From the NCBI GenBank assembly GCA_964397045.1, contig CAYNHF010000038.1, positions 1-64,000 on the forward strand: a stretch of DNA of 64,000 bases, in the 5' to 3' direction. Each line of letters opens with the position of its first letter. Positions within the stretch are counted from its first letter, which is position 1. Source of the DNA: CAYNHF01 sp964397045. GTDB lineage: Bacteria; Actinomycetota; Acidimicrobiia; Spongiisociales; UBA5794. Shown here in pieces: positions 1 to 8,710 of the stretch. The notes beneath the pieces were generated by a model. That model saw nothing but the letters and a program-made list of their open reading frames with translations. It had not been told where the DNA came from and made no database searches. The position numbers and the translations under genes are program-made.

Positions 1-57
1 GTGGTGGTGGTGGTGGTGGTTGTGGTGGTGGTTGTGGTGGTCGGGCTAGTTGTGGTG
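1..57 (-). repeat. ACC/ACA trinucleotide tract encoding poly-Thr
   Basis: This is a GGT-type triplet run on the plus strand, read as ACC/ACA (Thr) codons on the minus strand inside the stalk of the exported protein. Such tracts are prone to slippage and to assembly breaks, which may be why the window begins here. Confidence 0.8.
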
Positions 58-665
58 GTCGGCGTGACGTCGATGGTTGCCCGAATCTTCACGTCGTCGA
101 TCAGGATGTAACCCTCGGCCGAGCCGCCCGAGGTCCGGAATCTGATCCCCATGTCGGCGGAGGCGTAGGGCGTGATATCTCGTCGCCATACCACCGGGTT
201 GGTGTCCCACGTGTCGGCGAGCGGGATCGAGTCGAGGGTTGTCCAACCGCTGCCATCGTTGGCCTGGACGTCGAGGTAGAAGCTGTCGGCCTCCCAGGTC
301 CACCGTCGGTATTGGAAGGAAAACTCGATGCTGTTCGCTCCGAGGGTGTCTGCTTGTCGCCGGGCGCGAAGGCCTGCAATGAACGCTCCGTTGAAGTTCC
401 CGAACTCGAGACACTCGTTGTCTGTCGGGCAGCGAGGGTGGTTGTAGATGTACACGTGACCGCTGCTGCTCGAGCCGTCGTCACCCGACTCCATCCAGGG
501 TCCGTTGAAGTCGTGGCTTCCCTCGTTGCCGCTGTAGGTCCCGGATGTGAAGTTGTCGGCGAACGTCCGATCCTCGGATGCAGCGGATTGTGCCGGGAGG
601 ACCCAACCGGCGATCAAGAGCTGGAGCGTCGTCACGAGCACGAGAGCGCGGAGACCACCCTTCAT
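1..665 (-). CDS. Exported Thr-stalk protein, C-terminus cut by window edge
   Basis: The frame is open from an ATG at 665 to the window edge, about 221 codons. It begins with a Sec-type signal peptide: Lys near the start, a hydrophobic run over residues 6-22, and Ala-rich cleavage near 28. The middle (about residues 33-200) looks like a beta-sandwich, with repeated Asp/Gly/Ser/Trp patterns and the end ILIDDVKI, which is typical of concanavalin- or MAM-like modules in secreted proteins. From about residue 203 it becomes almost pure Thr, encoded by the ACC repeat at the edge. Such stalks usually separate a surface domain from an anchor or a second domain. The start overlaps the stop of the upstream kinase by one base (TGATG), so the two are translationally coupled. 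The function is unknown. Confidence 0.75.
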   Translation of the reverse strand, partial: MKGGLRALVLVTTLQLLIAGWVLPAQSAASEDRTFADNFTSGTYSGNEGSHDFNGPWMESGDDGSSSSGHVYIYNHPRCPTDNECLEFGNFNGAFIAGLRARRQADTLGANSIEFSFQYRRWTWEADSFYLDVQANDGSGWTTLDSIPLADTWDTNPVVWRRDITPYASADMGIRFRTSGGSAEGYILIDDVKIRATIDVTPTTTTSPTTTTTTTTTTTTT

Positions 666-2197
666 CAGAACTTCACAGTGAATTCCGGGTCGGTTCTAGC
701 GTTCAGCGTCGGTGGCGCCGCGAGCGCTTCGAGGATTGGGAGGTGATCTTCTGAGGCAGTTCGGAAGGAGTCCGGGGTGGTGTGTGGTGCCTCCTCGGTG
801 GGAGCGTTGTGGTCGAGGTGGGCGGCAGCAATCTGCTCCTCAGTCGCAAGAGGAAGGGTCAGGACGAAGTTAGACCAGCCGTGAGTACGGTGGTAGGTCA
901 CGTCTCCGCCCGTGAGGTGAGCCAGCGAGCGGGCGATCGAGAGCCCGAGCCCCACACTGCCGGCAAGGAGAGCGGTATCACCGTCGTGCACGAATCTCTC
1001 GAAGAGTCGGTCGGCGATCTCATCCGGGACCCCGGTTCCGTTATCGGACACTGTGAGCTCCAGTTCCTCGTCGTTGGGCTGGAGGTGCAGCTCGATGGTC
1101 GGGCCACCGTGTTTGATGGCGTTGGAGACCAGGTTCCGAAGAACCTGTCGAGTGCGGGCACGATCGGCCCATACAATCGAATGGCTCCCCTCGACGTGAA
1201 CACTCCAACCGGCTCGCCGGAAGGGCTCGGTTACGGCTTCGACTTCTCCGAGAATCGCAACTGCTTCCGGTTCGAATGTCAGGGCGTCCGAGTCGAGCCG
1301 TGCTGCCGTGAGCAGGTCCTCGACCATTCGTGACAGATCGGCAGAATCGGAGTTGATCATGCCGACGAGTTCCATCGCTTCATTCGGGTCGATGATTCCG
1401 TTCTCGATGAGATACTCGGAGAATCCATAGATGCTGGTGAGTGGGGTACGGAGTTCATGCGAGACTCCTGCAATGAACTCGTCTTTGGCCCGGTTCAGTT
1501 CGCGCTCCGCCTCGATCCTGGCGTGCATCTGAACCCGCGCTCGGCGGTACTGGCGTTGAGCGAGCATGAAGTAGATCACGATCGCAGCGGCCGGAATCAG
1601 CAGCGTGACCAACATCCTGGTCATCATGCTCACGGTGTTGGCTGCGGACTCGGTTGACTCGATTCGCCCCACGATCTCGTTCTGGACGGCGGTGAGTCGA
1701 TCGGTCAAGTCCCGATACTGGAACTCGAACTCGGATCGAAAGACGTCGTCGGCGGCGCTGGCTGAGCCGGTCGCTGCGAGCTCGACGATGATGCCTGCGG
1801 TCGAGACGAGCGTAAGACCTTGCGATGTGATCGCGTCTGCGCCGCCGATGAGGGAGGGATCCGCGACTGCGACCCACGCTTCGAGGGCATTTGTGCTGTC
1901 GGTCGCTTCCGCGGTTGCCGCCGACACCGCTGTGTCGTCGGCAACTCCGAGCTCGCGATCCACGGCGAACACCACGGCCTGGGACACCGCGGCGCGAGCT
2001 ACAGCCGCCGTTCCAGCGGTTCCGTTCGCCCAGTGAAGGGCCCTGGCATTCTCGGCAACTCTGGCAGCGCCCGCTGCATTGGAGAACACCAAGGCAAGCG
2101 CAAAGAGCGCGACGGCCACTGCAGCACCAATGACGACCGCGACCGCGCGGACGGTCCGCGGCTCGTGTGAATTGCCGGTTGGGGACGACCTACGCAT
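665..2197 (-). CDS. Membrane sensor histidine kinase
   Basis: This 510-residue kinase is expected to autophosphorylate on His and pass phosphate to a response regulator not encoded next to it. Transmembrane helix 1 is at about residues 17-40, the extracellular sensor region at about 45-190, and helix 2 at about 193-213. A short coiled linker leads to a HisKA domain with H-box GVSHELRTP (His247). The HATPase_c domain follows, with N-box LRNLVSNAIKHG (353-364), G1 DNGTG (385-389) and G2 GLGLS (416-420). The sensor region is Ala/Val-rich and unassigned. The ATG at 2197 has an AGGAG just upstream. Its stop overlaps the start of the exported Thr-stalk protein, so the kinase may control or sense that protein. 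As an orphan kinase, its partner regulator must lie elsewhere. Confidence 0.93.
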   Translation of the reverse strand: MRRSSPTGNSHEPRTVRAVAVVIGAAVAVALFALALVFSNAAGAARVAENARALHWANGTAGTAAVARAAVSQAVVFAVDRELGVADDTAVSAATAEATDSTNALEAWVAVADPSLIGGADAITSQGLTLVSTAGIIVELAATGSASAADDVFRSEFEFQYRDLTDRLTAVQNEIVGRIESTESAANTVSMMTRMLVTLLIPAAAIVIYFMLAQRQYRRARVQMHARIEAERELNRAKDEFIAGVSHELRTPLTSIYGFSEYLIENGIIDPNEAMELVGMINSDSADLSRMVEDLLTAARLDSDALTFEPEAVAILGEVEAVTEPFRRAGWSVHVEGSHSIVWADRARTRQVLRNLVSNAIKHGGPTIELHLQPNDEELELTVSDNGTGVPDEIADRLFERFVHDGDTALLAGSVGLGLSIARSLAHLTGGDVTYHRTHGWSNFVLTLPLATEEQIAAAHLDHNAPTEEAPHTTPDSFRTASEDHLPILEALAAPPTLNARTDPEFTVKF

Positions 2198-3266
2198 CTA
2201 TCTCCTCATAGTGATCTTTTCGGCAGATGGCGGATCGACCCTTGAGAGTGGTGTTTCACAACGCCAATCGGACTAGTGAGCTCCATGAGTTGCAGGCGAC
2301 GGTGGCCACCAGGGCGAGTCGGCTTCGACGCATCGGGGCTTATCCCACGTCGGATCCTTCCTCGCGACGCGTTGCGAGCAGGGTTGCCGGAACATCCGAA
2401 CTGAGCTGGGTCGACAACGTCGCGTTCCCGCTGGTGTCGAATTGCCGGGTGTCGTTGTAGATCGCCCGATTCGCGAGCCAACTCGCACCTTGGCGGTGTC
2501 TGGCCGGCAGCCCTTCATCAAGTGTCATGCGAATCGCCCCGTGATCCGACCGAGGCGACGACACCGGACTCGGCGAGACGTTCGGTGTCGCGGATCGAGA
2601 GGTATTGCACACCCCTATCTGAGTACTGGAGCGCTCATCGCTGGTCATAGCAGATCGTTGTCCCTCATCGATTCTCCGCCCACGGGCGAACCCTCGCATA
2701 CGCGCTATACGCCCATTGCTTCACCTGCAGCAAGAACCTGCGGGCGATCGGCCGTATCGCCACCACTCTCGGTCATCACGGAGTCGCGATCTTGCGCTTC
2801 GACTTCACCGGTCTCGGAGAAAGCGAAGGAGAGTTTCAGAAAGCCAATCTCACTTCAAGTGACGGACTTGGCAATCGCGAGGGAACAGGAACGATGTCAA
2901 GGCACCGGGGGAGCCTCGGTGGAGCGGCTTGAGCAGGAATTCACCGGCCGCAGGGTGTAGGTCTTCAGAATCTCCTCGACCGCGCCCGCTGTCCCGTTCT
3001 ACTTGGGCATGGGTTACAGGAAGTCGACGGGCCTACGGTCCGTGGCTAGTTTCGGCGAACCCGAGGTTCCCAACCAACCGACGAAGAAGGTGCTCGACGA
3101 GAGCCTTGGGAAGGGCCCTTCGACGATCGGCTATCTATCGGCTGGAGCTGTGCTGCGGTGATCGACGAGTGGCGGACTCAGCGCGCTCCTACCGGACACG
3201 CGATGACTACGACGTAGTCGATGGGTTCTTCGTCGATCGGACAGTACGAAAAGCCGGATCCCCGGT
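2198..3266. other. Decayed intergenic stretch without an intact gene
   Basis: About 1.07 kb separates the sensor kinase from the next convincing gene. Open frames here lack ribosome binding sites and family resemblance. The one recognisable piece is a hydrolase remnant at about 2654-2905, listed separately. The rest shows no structure I can name. Confidence 0.6.
2654..2905 (+). pseudogene. Remnant of an alpha/beta hydrolase (OsmC-fusion type)
   Basis: The frame reads a stretch with YAHCFTCSKN, RIATTLG and AILRFDFTGLGESEGEF, closely matching the N-terminal part of alpha/beta hydrolases, especially those fused to an OsmC domain. The family normally continues with a helix, then the GHSLGG nucleophile elbow and a C-terminal OsmC module; none of these follow. 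There is no start codon at the right place (an in-frame TAG lies just before the fragment). After the ESEGEF segment the resemblance appears to continue only in another frame. I read it as a truncated, frameshifted remnant of about 70 codons. Confidence 0.7.
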
Positions 3267-3671
3267 TCAGTGTTCGACGGTGACGCCGTCGCAGCCGGGA
3301 CAGACCCACACGTAGCCGACCTGCGGCATCCTGCGCCGACACAAGGTGCAGCGGTGGTGCGCCCCGACGATGGTGCGGGCCCGAGAGGGGAGGATGGGTC
3401 GCCCGGGACGGCCCGGCTCCCGCGGCGATTCCTGCCACGCTTCGAGGACAACCGCGATCACGGCGCCGGCAGTAACGGGGATCATGAACAGGGCGGAGAG
3501 GAAGGCACCGGCACCCAGGAGTCCGCCGCCGACGCGGCTCAAGCCAAACATCAATAATCCGACCACAGCCCCATGCACCCCGACCAACAGCGCCCTCCGG
3601 AGCGGCCGGCCATCAAAGATGGTCCAAGAATGCGCTGAGAGTCCGCTCCCGGCGACCCCGCTGGTCGTCAT
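3267..3671 (-). CDS. Small membrane protein with C-terminal zinc ribbon
   Basis: This protein has 134 residues. Residues about 24-45 and 50-72 form two Gly/Ala/Leu-rich membrane helices. The tail carries CTLC and CPGC knuckles about 17 residues apart, the pattern of a zinc ribbon, and ends in TVEH. The ATG at 3671 follows a strong purine-rich ribosome binding site (GAGGGAGGGGAATC), which separates it from the many shadow frames here. I do not recognise a named family; a membrane-anchored zinc ribbon could bind a protein partner or nucleic acid. It stands alone, with decayed DNA on its downstream side. Confidence 0.65.
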   Translation of the reverse strand: MTTSGVAGSGLSAHSWTIFDGRPLRRALLVGVHGAVVGLLMFGLSRVGGGLLGAGAFLSALFMIPVTAGAVIAVVLEAWQESPREPGRPGRPILPSRARTIVGAHHRCTLCRRRMPQVGYVWVCPGCDGVTVEH

Positions 3672-3921
3672 GATTCCCCTCCCTCACCGATCGGTCCTTT
3701 TTCGAGGAAGTCGGGCACGAGCTGAACTCGCGATCCGCCACTGCGTCTTCGCACGCCCGCCTCCCTTCGAGCCACCCCTCATGGGATCAGATTCCGGCGC
3801 ATCCACAAGAGTCCATCGTCATTGAGCGATACGCCCCGAGACGACGGTTCCTTTGGGTTCGCAGCGTCACAGCACCCATGCGAAGACCGAGTCCTGTGAG
3901 CGGGCGCGGATCTTCGTTCGT

Positions 3922-4251
3922 CTAGGACAGATGCTGCTCGGTCGCCTCTGAACGAAGCTGCTCACGCGGCGATGCTTCGTCCTCGCCGTCCCGCTCGACG
4001 TCCATCATGTCGACGTAGTGGATTTGTCTGCCGACGGCTCGGCGGATTCCGAGTTCGCAGAGTTCGGCGAACGCTACCGGAGCCGGCCTTCTCGATAGCC
4101 TGAGTCGGAGTGTCAGCGACTCGCGGGACTCCCAGTAGAGATCCTTGCCCGAGGTTCGGTCGGCGATCGCCAGGAGGACGGTCCGCTGCTTGAAGGAGCG
4201 CTTCTGGCGTCCGGTCACGCCACGCGCCCGTTGGTAGTTGCGGGCACTCAC
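3922..4251 (-). CDS. HTH_36-like winged helix protein, possibly of mobile origin
   Basis: This is a 109-residue reading frame from a GTG. Residues about 14-75 (RSFKQRTVLLAIADR, then a SLTLRLRLSRR helix and an AELCELGIRR wing) resemble the HTH_36 domain found in phage, plasmid and replication-related proteins. The domain is less regular than usual, for example in the recognition helix, so it may be degenerate. An acidic tail follows. Its start overlaps the stop of a 26-codon frame (ATG at about 4328), a packing style typical of phage or integrative elements. No integrase or replication protein is next to it. Confidence 0.45.
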   Translation of the reverse strand: MSARNYQRARGVTGRQKRSFKQRTVLLAIADRTSGKDLYWESRESLTLRLRLSRRPAPVAFAELCELGIRRAVGRQIHYVDMMDVERDGEDEASPREQLRSEATEQHLS

Positions 4252-4664
4252 GGGACATCATGCTCGAAGAGCGCGACCAGGCACTGGCGTAGGACCCTCA
4301 GAGCTTGCCCGAGGTGGACCGCACTCATGCGACCAGCTCGGATTCATCGGGTCCTACGCCTGGCAGGAGCGGCCGGGAGCGGGTCACCCTTTACGCTCCG
4401 CTCTCCAGGACGTTTTGACGGCCCTCGCGGTTCCCCCGGGTTCTGCGCCCAAGGCAGCCGACGCGGCGTCCGATAGCCCACATGCAGCCCTAACGATGAT
4501 GAGGCGCTGCCTCGACGCCATCGTGCTCGGTCGGAGCTACGCTGACCGATCTCCAGCAAGGCAGCACGGTCGGGATAGAAGGCGACGAAGCCGCATGCAC
4601 GGACTTCGTCGGGTTGCCCGACTCGTTCGCTGTTTCATCATCACTACGCGCCAGGAATCACCAG
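4252..4664. other. Gap with short overlapping frames only
   Basis: The stretch between the HTH gene and the divergent hydrolase holds one 26-codon minus-strand frame (about 4328-4248) overlapping the HTH gene start, and a still shorter one overlapping that. Neither has a recognisable product. No promoter or terminator stands out. Confidence 0.4.
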
Positions 4665-5615
4665 ATGATCCACCCGATCGACCGCGCCGCCGGCTGGCTC
4701 TTTCGCTATGGGTCACCGTCGCAGACGGTCTTCCGGGCCGGCTGGGGCGACGAGCAACTGTTGGATGCGATCGACGTGAGTGGCACTGACACCGGTCCTG
4801 CTGCCATCGAGGTCGTGTGGGCTGCAGAGCGGCGCCAGGGCGACATGATCCTGCGAGACGGCACCTTTCCGAGCCCCGCGGAGAACCTCCCTGGGCCCAG
4901 CCAGACCGCTTCCCTGCGCATGGTGTCGCCTGCCAGGCCCGATGGGCGTCTCGTCGTGATGATGGCAGCCTGGAACGACCACGGATATGGGACCCGGGGT
5001 CCACTCGCGGCATTGCTGGCAAGCCGCGGTGTGACCGCAGTGATGCTGGAGAATCCCTACTACGGCACCCGACGGGCGTGGAGTGATCCACCGATACGAA
5101 CGGTCACCGACTTTGCCCTCATGGGTCGCGGTGCGGTGGAGGAGGGCCGCGCCCTCCTCGCATACTTCGCCCGAGACCACGAGGTTGGAGTGAGCGGTTT
5201 CTCGATGGGAGGAAACACTGCTGCTCTTGCGGGTGCGCTGATGGACAAACCAGTCGCGATCGCCGCCCTGGCCGCATCCCACTCGCCTGGACCCGTGTGG
5301 AGCGAGGGGCTCATCAGGTACACCGTCGACTCGAGGGCACTAGGCGGTGATGCGGGCCTGCAGAGGCTTCGGTCGGAGCTGTCGCGGGCCACAGTGCTTG
5401 CCGTGCCGCCACGCCCGCACACGGCGAACGCCGTGATCGTCGGGGGCAGCAGAGACGGCTACATTCCGCGTCACGCGGTGGAGGACCTGCACGCGCATTG
5501 GGCAGGGTCCGAGCTCCGGTGGCTGCGCGCCGGGCACGCCACGATGATCTGGCGGCACAAGAATGAGCTCGTCGATGCAATCCTGAACTCCTTCCGCCGA
5601 ACGTTTGGTGACTGA
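4665..5615 (+). CDS. Alpha/beta hydrolase, ABHD18-like
   Basis: About 316 residues from the ATG at 4665, which has AGGA 8 bases upstream; an in-frame TTG at 4614 would add 17 residues. The nucleophile elbow is GFSMGG (Ser about 180). The acid is likely in the RDGYIP segment and the His in GHATMIWRHK near the C-terminus, giving a full Ser-Asp-His triad. The layout, with a long N-terminal segment before the core and the ENPYYGTRR segment, resembles the ABHD18/DUF2048 group, whose substrates are mostly unknown. There is no signal peptide, so it is expected in the cytoplasm. It is probably monocistronic; the next gene starts about 255 bases later. Confidence 0.8.
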   Translation: MIHPIDRAAGWLFRYGSPSQTVFRAGWGDEQLLDAIDVSGTDTGPAAIEVVWAAERRQGDMILRDGTFPSPAENLPGPSQTASLRMVSPARPDGRLVVMMAAWNDHGYGTRGPLAALLASRGVTAVMLENPYYGTRRAWSDPPIRTVTDFALMGRGAVEEGRALLAYFARDHEVGVSGFSMGGNTAALAGALMDKPVAIAALAASHSPGPVWSEGLIRYTVDSRALGGDAGLQRLRSELSRATVLAVPPRPHTANAVIVGGSRDGYIPRHAVEDLHAHWAGSELRWLRAGHATMIWRHKNELVDAILNSFRRTFGD

Positions 5616-5870
5616 TCGCGATGACGATCTTGTGTGCCCTGAGTGCCGGGCAGCGCTCCGGCCGCATCTGGCGTTTGCGTCGAGCACCGTGGGCACGGTG
5701 ACGAAGGGGTCGGTTCCCGGGTCCGGCGACAACACATGGCACGATGGTGCCGGTCGGCGCCCACCACACGCATATCGAGCCATTAGGCGCCGGCGACCGC
5801 TTGTGGCCCCACAGGGTCCACCGATCCGAGCCTTCTGATTTGGTCGGTTTCGCCCTGGTTTGGCTTGACC

Positions 5871-8123
5871 ATGGTCTCGACACCAACGGGAGGCTCGAAC
5901 CGGTCGGCTCAAGTGAGCGCCCAGGGTGCCGACGACATCGATATCGTGCGAATCGCTTCCTTTGTGACTGCCTTGGTGTTTGTCGTAGTTGCCTGTGGCA
6001 ACGGGACTTCCGCCGCGCCCCCCACTTCAGATGCGCCGAACTCGCCCGAGCTACCTGACGCCTCGGCAACCGGGGCCTGGAACCCCGTGACCTACACGGC
6101 AGGTGGCCTCACGGGTTTCGCAAGGAGCGAAGGAGATCGGCTGGTGATCAGCACCGGGGCGGGGCCCCGGGAATTCGTTGCCGGGGTGAACCTCGGGCCC
6201 ACGATCCCGGGGCGCCAGCCCGGCGAGCAAGCGATCGGTCGGGAGGACTTCCGCCGCTGGTTCCCGCAGATGAGAGATCTGGGGTTCAGAGCACTCCGGG
6301 TCTACACGATCATGCCGCCTGCCTTCTATCAGGAACTCGAGGCGTTCAATCTGGCGAACCCGGACTATCCACTGCTGCTGCTGCACGGGGCATGGATTCC
6401 TGAGGAGCGGTTCTATGAGACATACGACTTGTTCGACGCAGAGATCATCTCCGAGTTCAAGGCGGAAATCGGGAATGCGGTCGGGGCCGTACACGGTGAT
6501 GTCGTCCTGCCTGATCGGCTGGGCCACGCCGGCGGCACCTATGACGCCGACGTCTCGCCGTGGCTGATGTCGTGGGCTATCGGCGTCGAATTGGACCCCT
6601 TCGCCACGTCGGCGTCGGACATTGCCAATGCGGGGTTGGCTCCGTATCGAGGTGACTACTTCGAGAACACCAGCGATGCTTCTCCCACGGAGGTGTGGCT
6701 TGCGGAGATGCTCGACCACCTGGCCGGGCTCGAAGCCGAACGTCGTGTGACGATGCCGCTGACATTCGTCAACTGGCCGACCACAGACCCGCTGATCCAC
6801 CCAGACGAGCCGCTGGAGTACGAAGACCTCCTGGGTGTCGATCACAACCACATACAACCAAAGTCGTCATGGCCCGGCGGCTACTACGCCAGCTATCACG
6901 CGTATCCGTACTACCCGGACTTTCAACGCTACGAGGAGGGCATCGCCGGTTTCACCCTGGACGGAGCGCCGGACAACTACGCGGGGTACCTCACCAAGCT
7001 GCGCGATCACCACGCCGGCATGCCTGTCATGATCACCGAATTCGGGGTCCCGTCGGCGATGGCGCATGCCCACTTCGGTCCGCAAGAGCGCAATCAAGGC
7101 GCTCACAACGAGCCTGACCAGATGGCGATCAATGCCGACTTGCTGGAGACGATCGAAGCGGTGGACTTGGCCGGTGGCTTTGTCTTCCAATGGGTCGACG
7201 AGTGGTTCAAGTTCACCTGGAACACAATCGACTACGAACTCCCGTCGGACCGCCGCAGCCTGTGGGTCAATCGCTGGACGAACGAAGCCAACTTCGGGGT
7301 CGTGGCAGCCGATCCCGGCCTGAGCCAACTGGTGGTACTCGACGGGGACGATAGCGAGTGGCCCGATAGCGGGTCCCAGGTGATTCTGGAGTCTGCCGGA
7401 GCCGTGAGCGAGGTAAGGGCGCTCAAGGACGAGGGCTATTTATACCTCAGGATCCGGCTGGCTGAAACGGAACAGTGGCTCAATACCCCGATCGCCATCG
7501 GATTCGACATCCTAGCCGGCGGCAGCGGCGGGCTGCCGGGGACCGGGGGCGCTGCCCCGAAATCTGATTATGCCGTGGTGTTCCATGGCAACGAGGGGCG
7601 CATGTTGGTGCGCGCGTCCAACGACCCGTATGGCATCCAGTACGCCTGGCAGCGCGGATACGAGCCGGTGAACCCCGCCGACTTCGCGGAAGGAAGCGGC
7701 GTCTGGAACGTGCAGCGCCTCATCGTCAACCACCCGCTGGTGATCCCCACCACCGGCGAAGCGCTGGGAGCCGAGGTAATCAGTCCCGGAGAGATGATTC
7801 ACGGAACCACAAACGTCGACCACCCGGAATTCGACTCTCGATCAACATGGTCGGCTCGTGACAAGGTGATCGAGCTACGTCTGCCCCACCAGGCAATCGG
7901 CTTCTCCGACCCGTCTTCGCTACAGGCGTACCGGATCAGTCCAAACGGGACTCTCAGCACCGAAACGGTTGCGCGAGTCGGCCTCGCAGTCGTCGTTGGC
8001 GACGAATTGTTCGAAACCAGCGGCTACGCGTGGGAGCCATGGCAGGCCCCGGAATGGCACGAGCGGCTCAAGGCGGGCGCAGACGTCCTCGCTGAGGCAG
8101 TTATCGCCGCCAATACTCCCTAG
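5871..8123 (+). CDS. Lipoprotein with glycoside-hydrolase-like TIM barrel and C-terminal beta domain
   Basis: About 750 residues. A hydrophobic run ends in a lipobox (VVAC, Cys about 42), so it should be anchored outside the membrane. A GTG at 5946 (MRIASF...) would give a more typical signal length; neither start has a clear ribosome binding site. Residues about 95-480 look like a clan-A-type barrel: GVNLGPTIPG, LGFRALRVYTIMPPAFY, WAIGVELDP (candidate acid/base Glu) and VMITEFGVPS (candidate nucleophile Glu), with FQWVDEWFKFTWN after. This is reminiscent of glucanosyltransferase or mannanase-like proteins. From about 500, DGDDSEWPD and YLYLRIRL suggest a CBM9/DOMON-like beta sandwich. The substrate is unknown; surface or extracellular polysaccharide is the likely target. 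Confidence 0.75.
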   Translation: MVSTPTGGSNRSAQVSAQGADDIDIVRIASFVTALVFVVVACGNGTSAAPPTSDAPNSPELPDASATGAWNPVTYTAGGLTGFARSEGDRLVISTGAGPREFVAGVNLGPTIPGRQPGEQAIGREDFRRWFPQMRDLGFRALRVYTIMPPAFYQELEAFNLANPDYPLLLLHGAWIPEERFYETYDLFDAEIISEFKAEIGNAVGAVHGDVVLPDRLGHAGGTYDADVSPWLMSWAIGVELDPFATSASDIANAGLAPYRGDYFENTSDASPTEVWLAEMLDHLAGLEAERRVTMPLTFVNWPTTDPLIHPDEPLEYEDLLGVDHNHIQPKSSWPGGYYASYHAYPYYPDFQRYEEGIAGFTLDGAPDNYAGYLTKLRDHHAGMPVMITEFGVPSAMAHAHFGPQERNQGAHNEPDQMAINADLLETIEAVDLAGGFVFQWVDEWFKFTWNTIDYELPSDRRSLWVNRWTNEANFGVVAADPGLSQLVVLDGDDSEWPDSGSQVILESAGAVSEVRALKDEGYLYLRIRLAETEQWLNTPIAIGFDILAGGSGGLPGTGGAAPKSDYAVVFHGNEGRMLVRASNDPYGIQYAWQRGYEPVNPADFAEGSGVWNVQRLIVNHPLVIPTTGEALGAEVISPGEMIHGTTNVDHPEFDSRSTWSARDKVIELRLPHQAIGFSDPSSLQAYRISPNGTLSTETVARVGLAVVVGDELFETSGYAWEPWQAPEWHERLKAGADVLAEAVIAANTP

Positions 8124-8710
8124 CTCGGCGACCTGCGGAGCCTACGACTCCTTCGAACTCGACCCGGAGGCCGGAGACGGCTTCGGTCCGGATGACCCCG
8201 AGTCGCCCTTGCCGCCGCCCCCACCGGTTCCCTGGCTGCCGGCGCCGCGTCGTCCACCGGGTTCACCGACTCCGCGGTGCACCGTGGGCTGTGTCTTGCT
8301 CAGCTTCTGATGGTGAGGGCACGCCGCAACTGGGCCTTGACGCCATTTGCCTCTGCAGAAGTGACTGGTGGGCATTGCTCTTCTCGATTGCCACGATGTC
8401 CAGCTATTCAACCATGTAGCGGATCGGCTCAGTACGCCGACGGAAGCTGCCACAACGACTGTGCCGCGAGCCCCGCTGGTTCGAGGGCATTGGATCTGCC
8501 TGCCCTCGAACCAGCGGCACTCCCAAATGCTAGAAGCGGCGTCAGTCTGTGGACGCGATTGCCTCTTTGAAATCCCGGCTGAAGCATGACTGCTCGCAAA
8601 CCGGCCCTCGCAGTTGCCGAGGCGCCCGCGTGAAGGCATGCAGGCATCGTGTGGACACATCGGGACTCTCCCCCATATGCGCGTCTGGTCGGTGGCGAGA
8701 GAATGTCCCT
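8124..8710. other. Noncoding gap with a long inverted repeat
   Basis: Nearly 590 bases without a convincing gene. The frames are short, lack ribosome binding sites and show no family resemblance. A 17-base perfect inverted repeat at 8473-8517 is the one strong structure. Confidence 0.55.
8473..8517. repeat. 17-bp perfect inverted repeat, 11-base loop
   Basis: The arms CCGCTGGTTCGAGGGCA and its exact complement flank an 11-base loop. It lies about 350 bases past the barrel lipoprotein stop and about 190 before the next gene. No T-run follows on either strand, so a classical intrinsic terminator is not proven. A terminator hairpin, recombination site or IS end are all possible. Confidence 0.7.

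Noticed and set aside
1..57. Possible CRISPR or other repeat array at the left edge
   Set aside because: The units are 3 bases long and read as Thr codons in a real gene; there are no spacers.
5605..5838. 77-codon frame with a CPEC motif after the ABHD18-like gene
   Set aside because: Only one CxxC, no ribosome binding site, and the remainder is Arg/Pro-rich like a shadow frame. Not supported as a gene.
8142..8660. 172-codon minus-strand frame in the noncoding gap
   Set aside because: Composition is Gly/Ser/Pro-rich with no family resemblance or ribosome binding site. It is probably a high-GC artefact.
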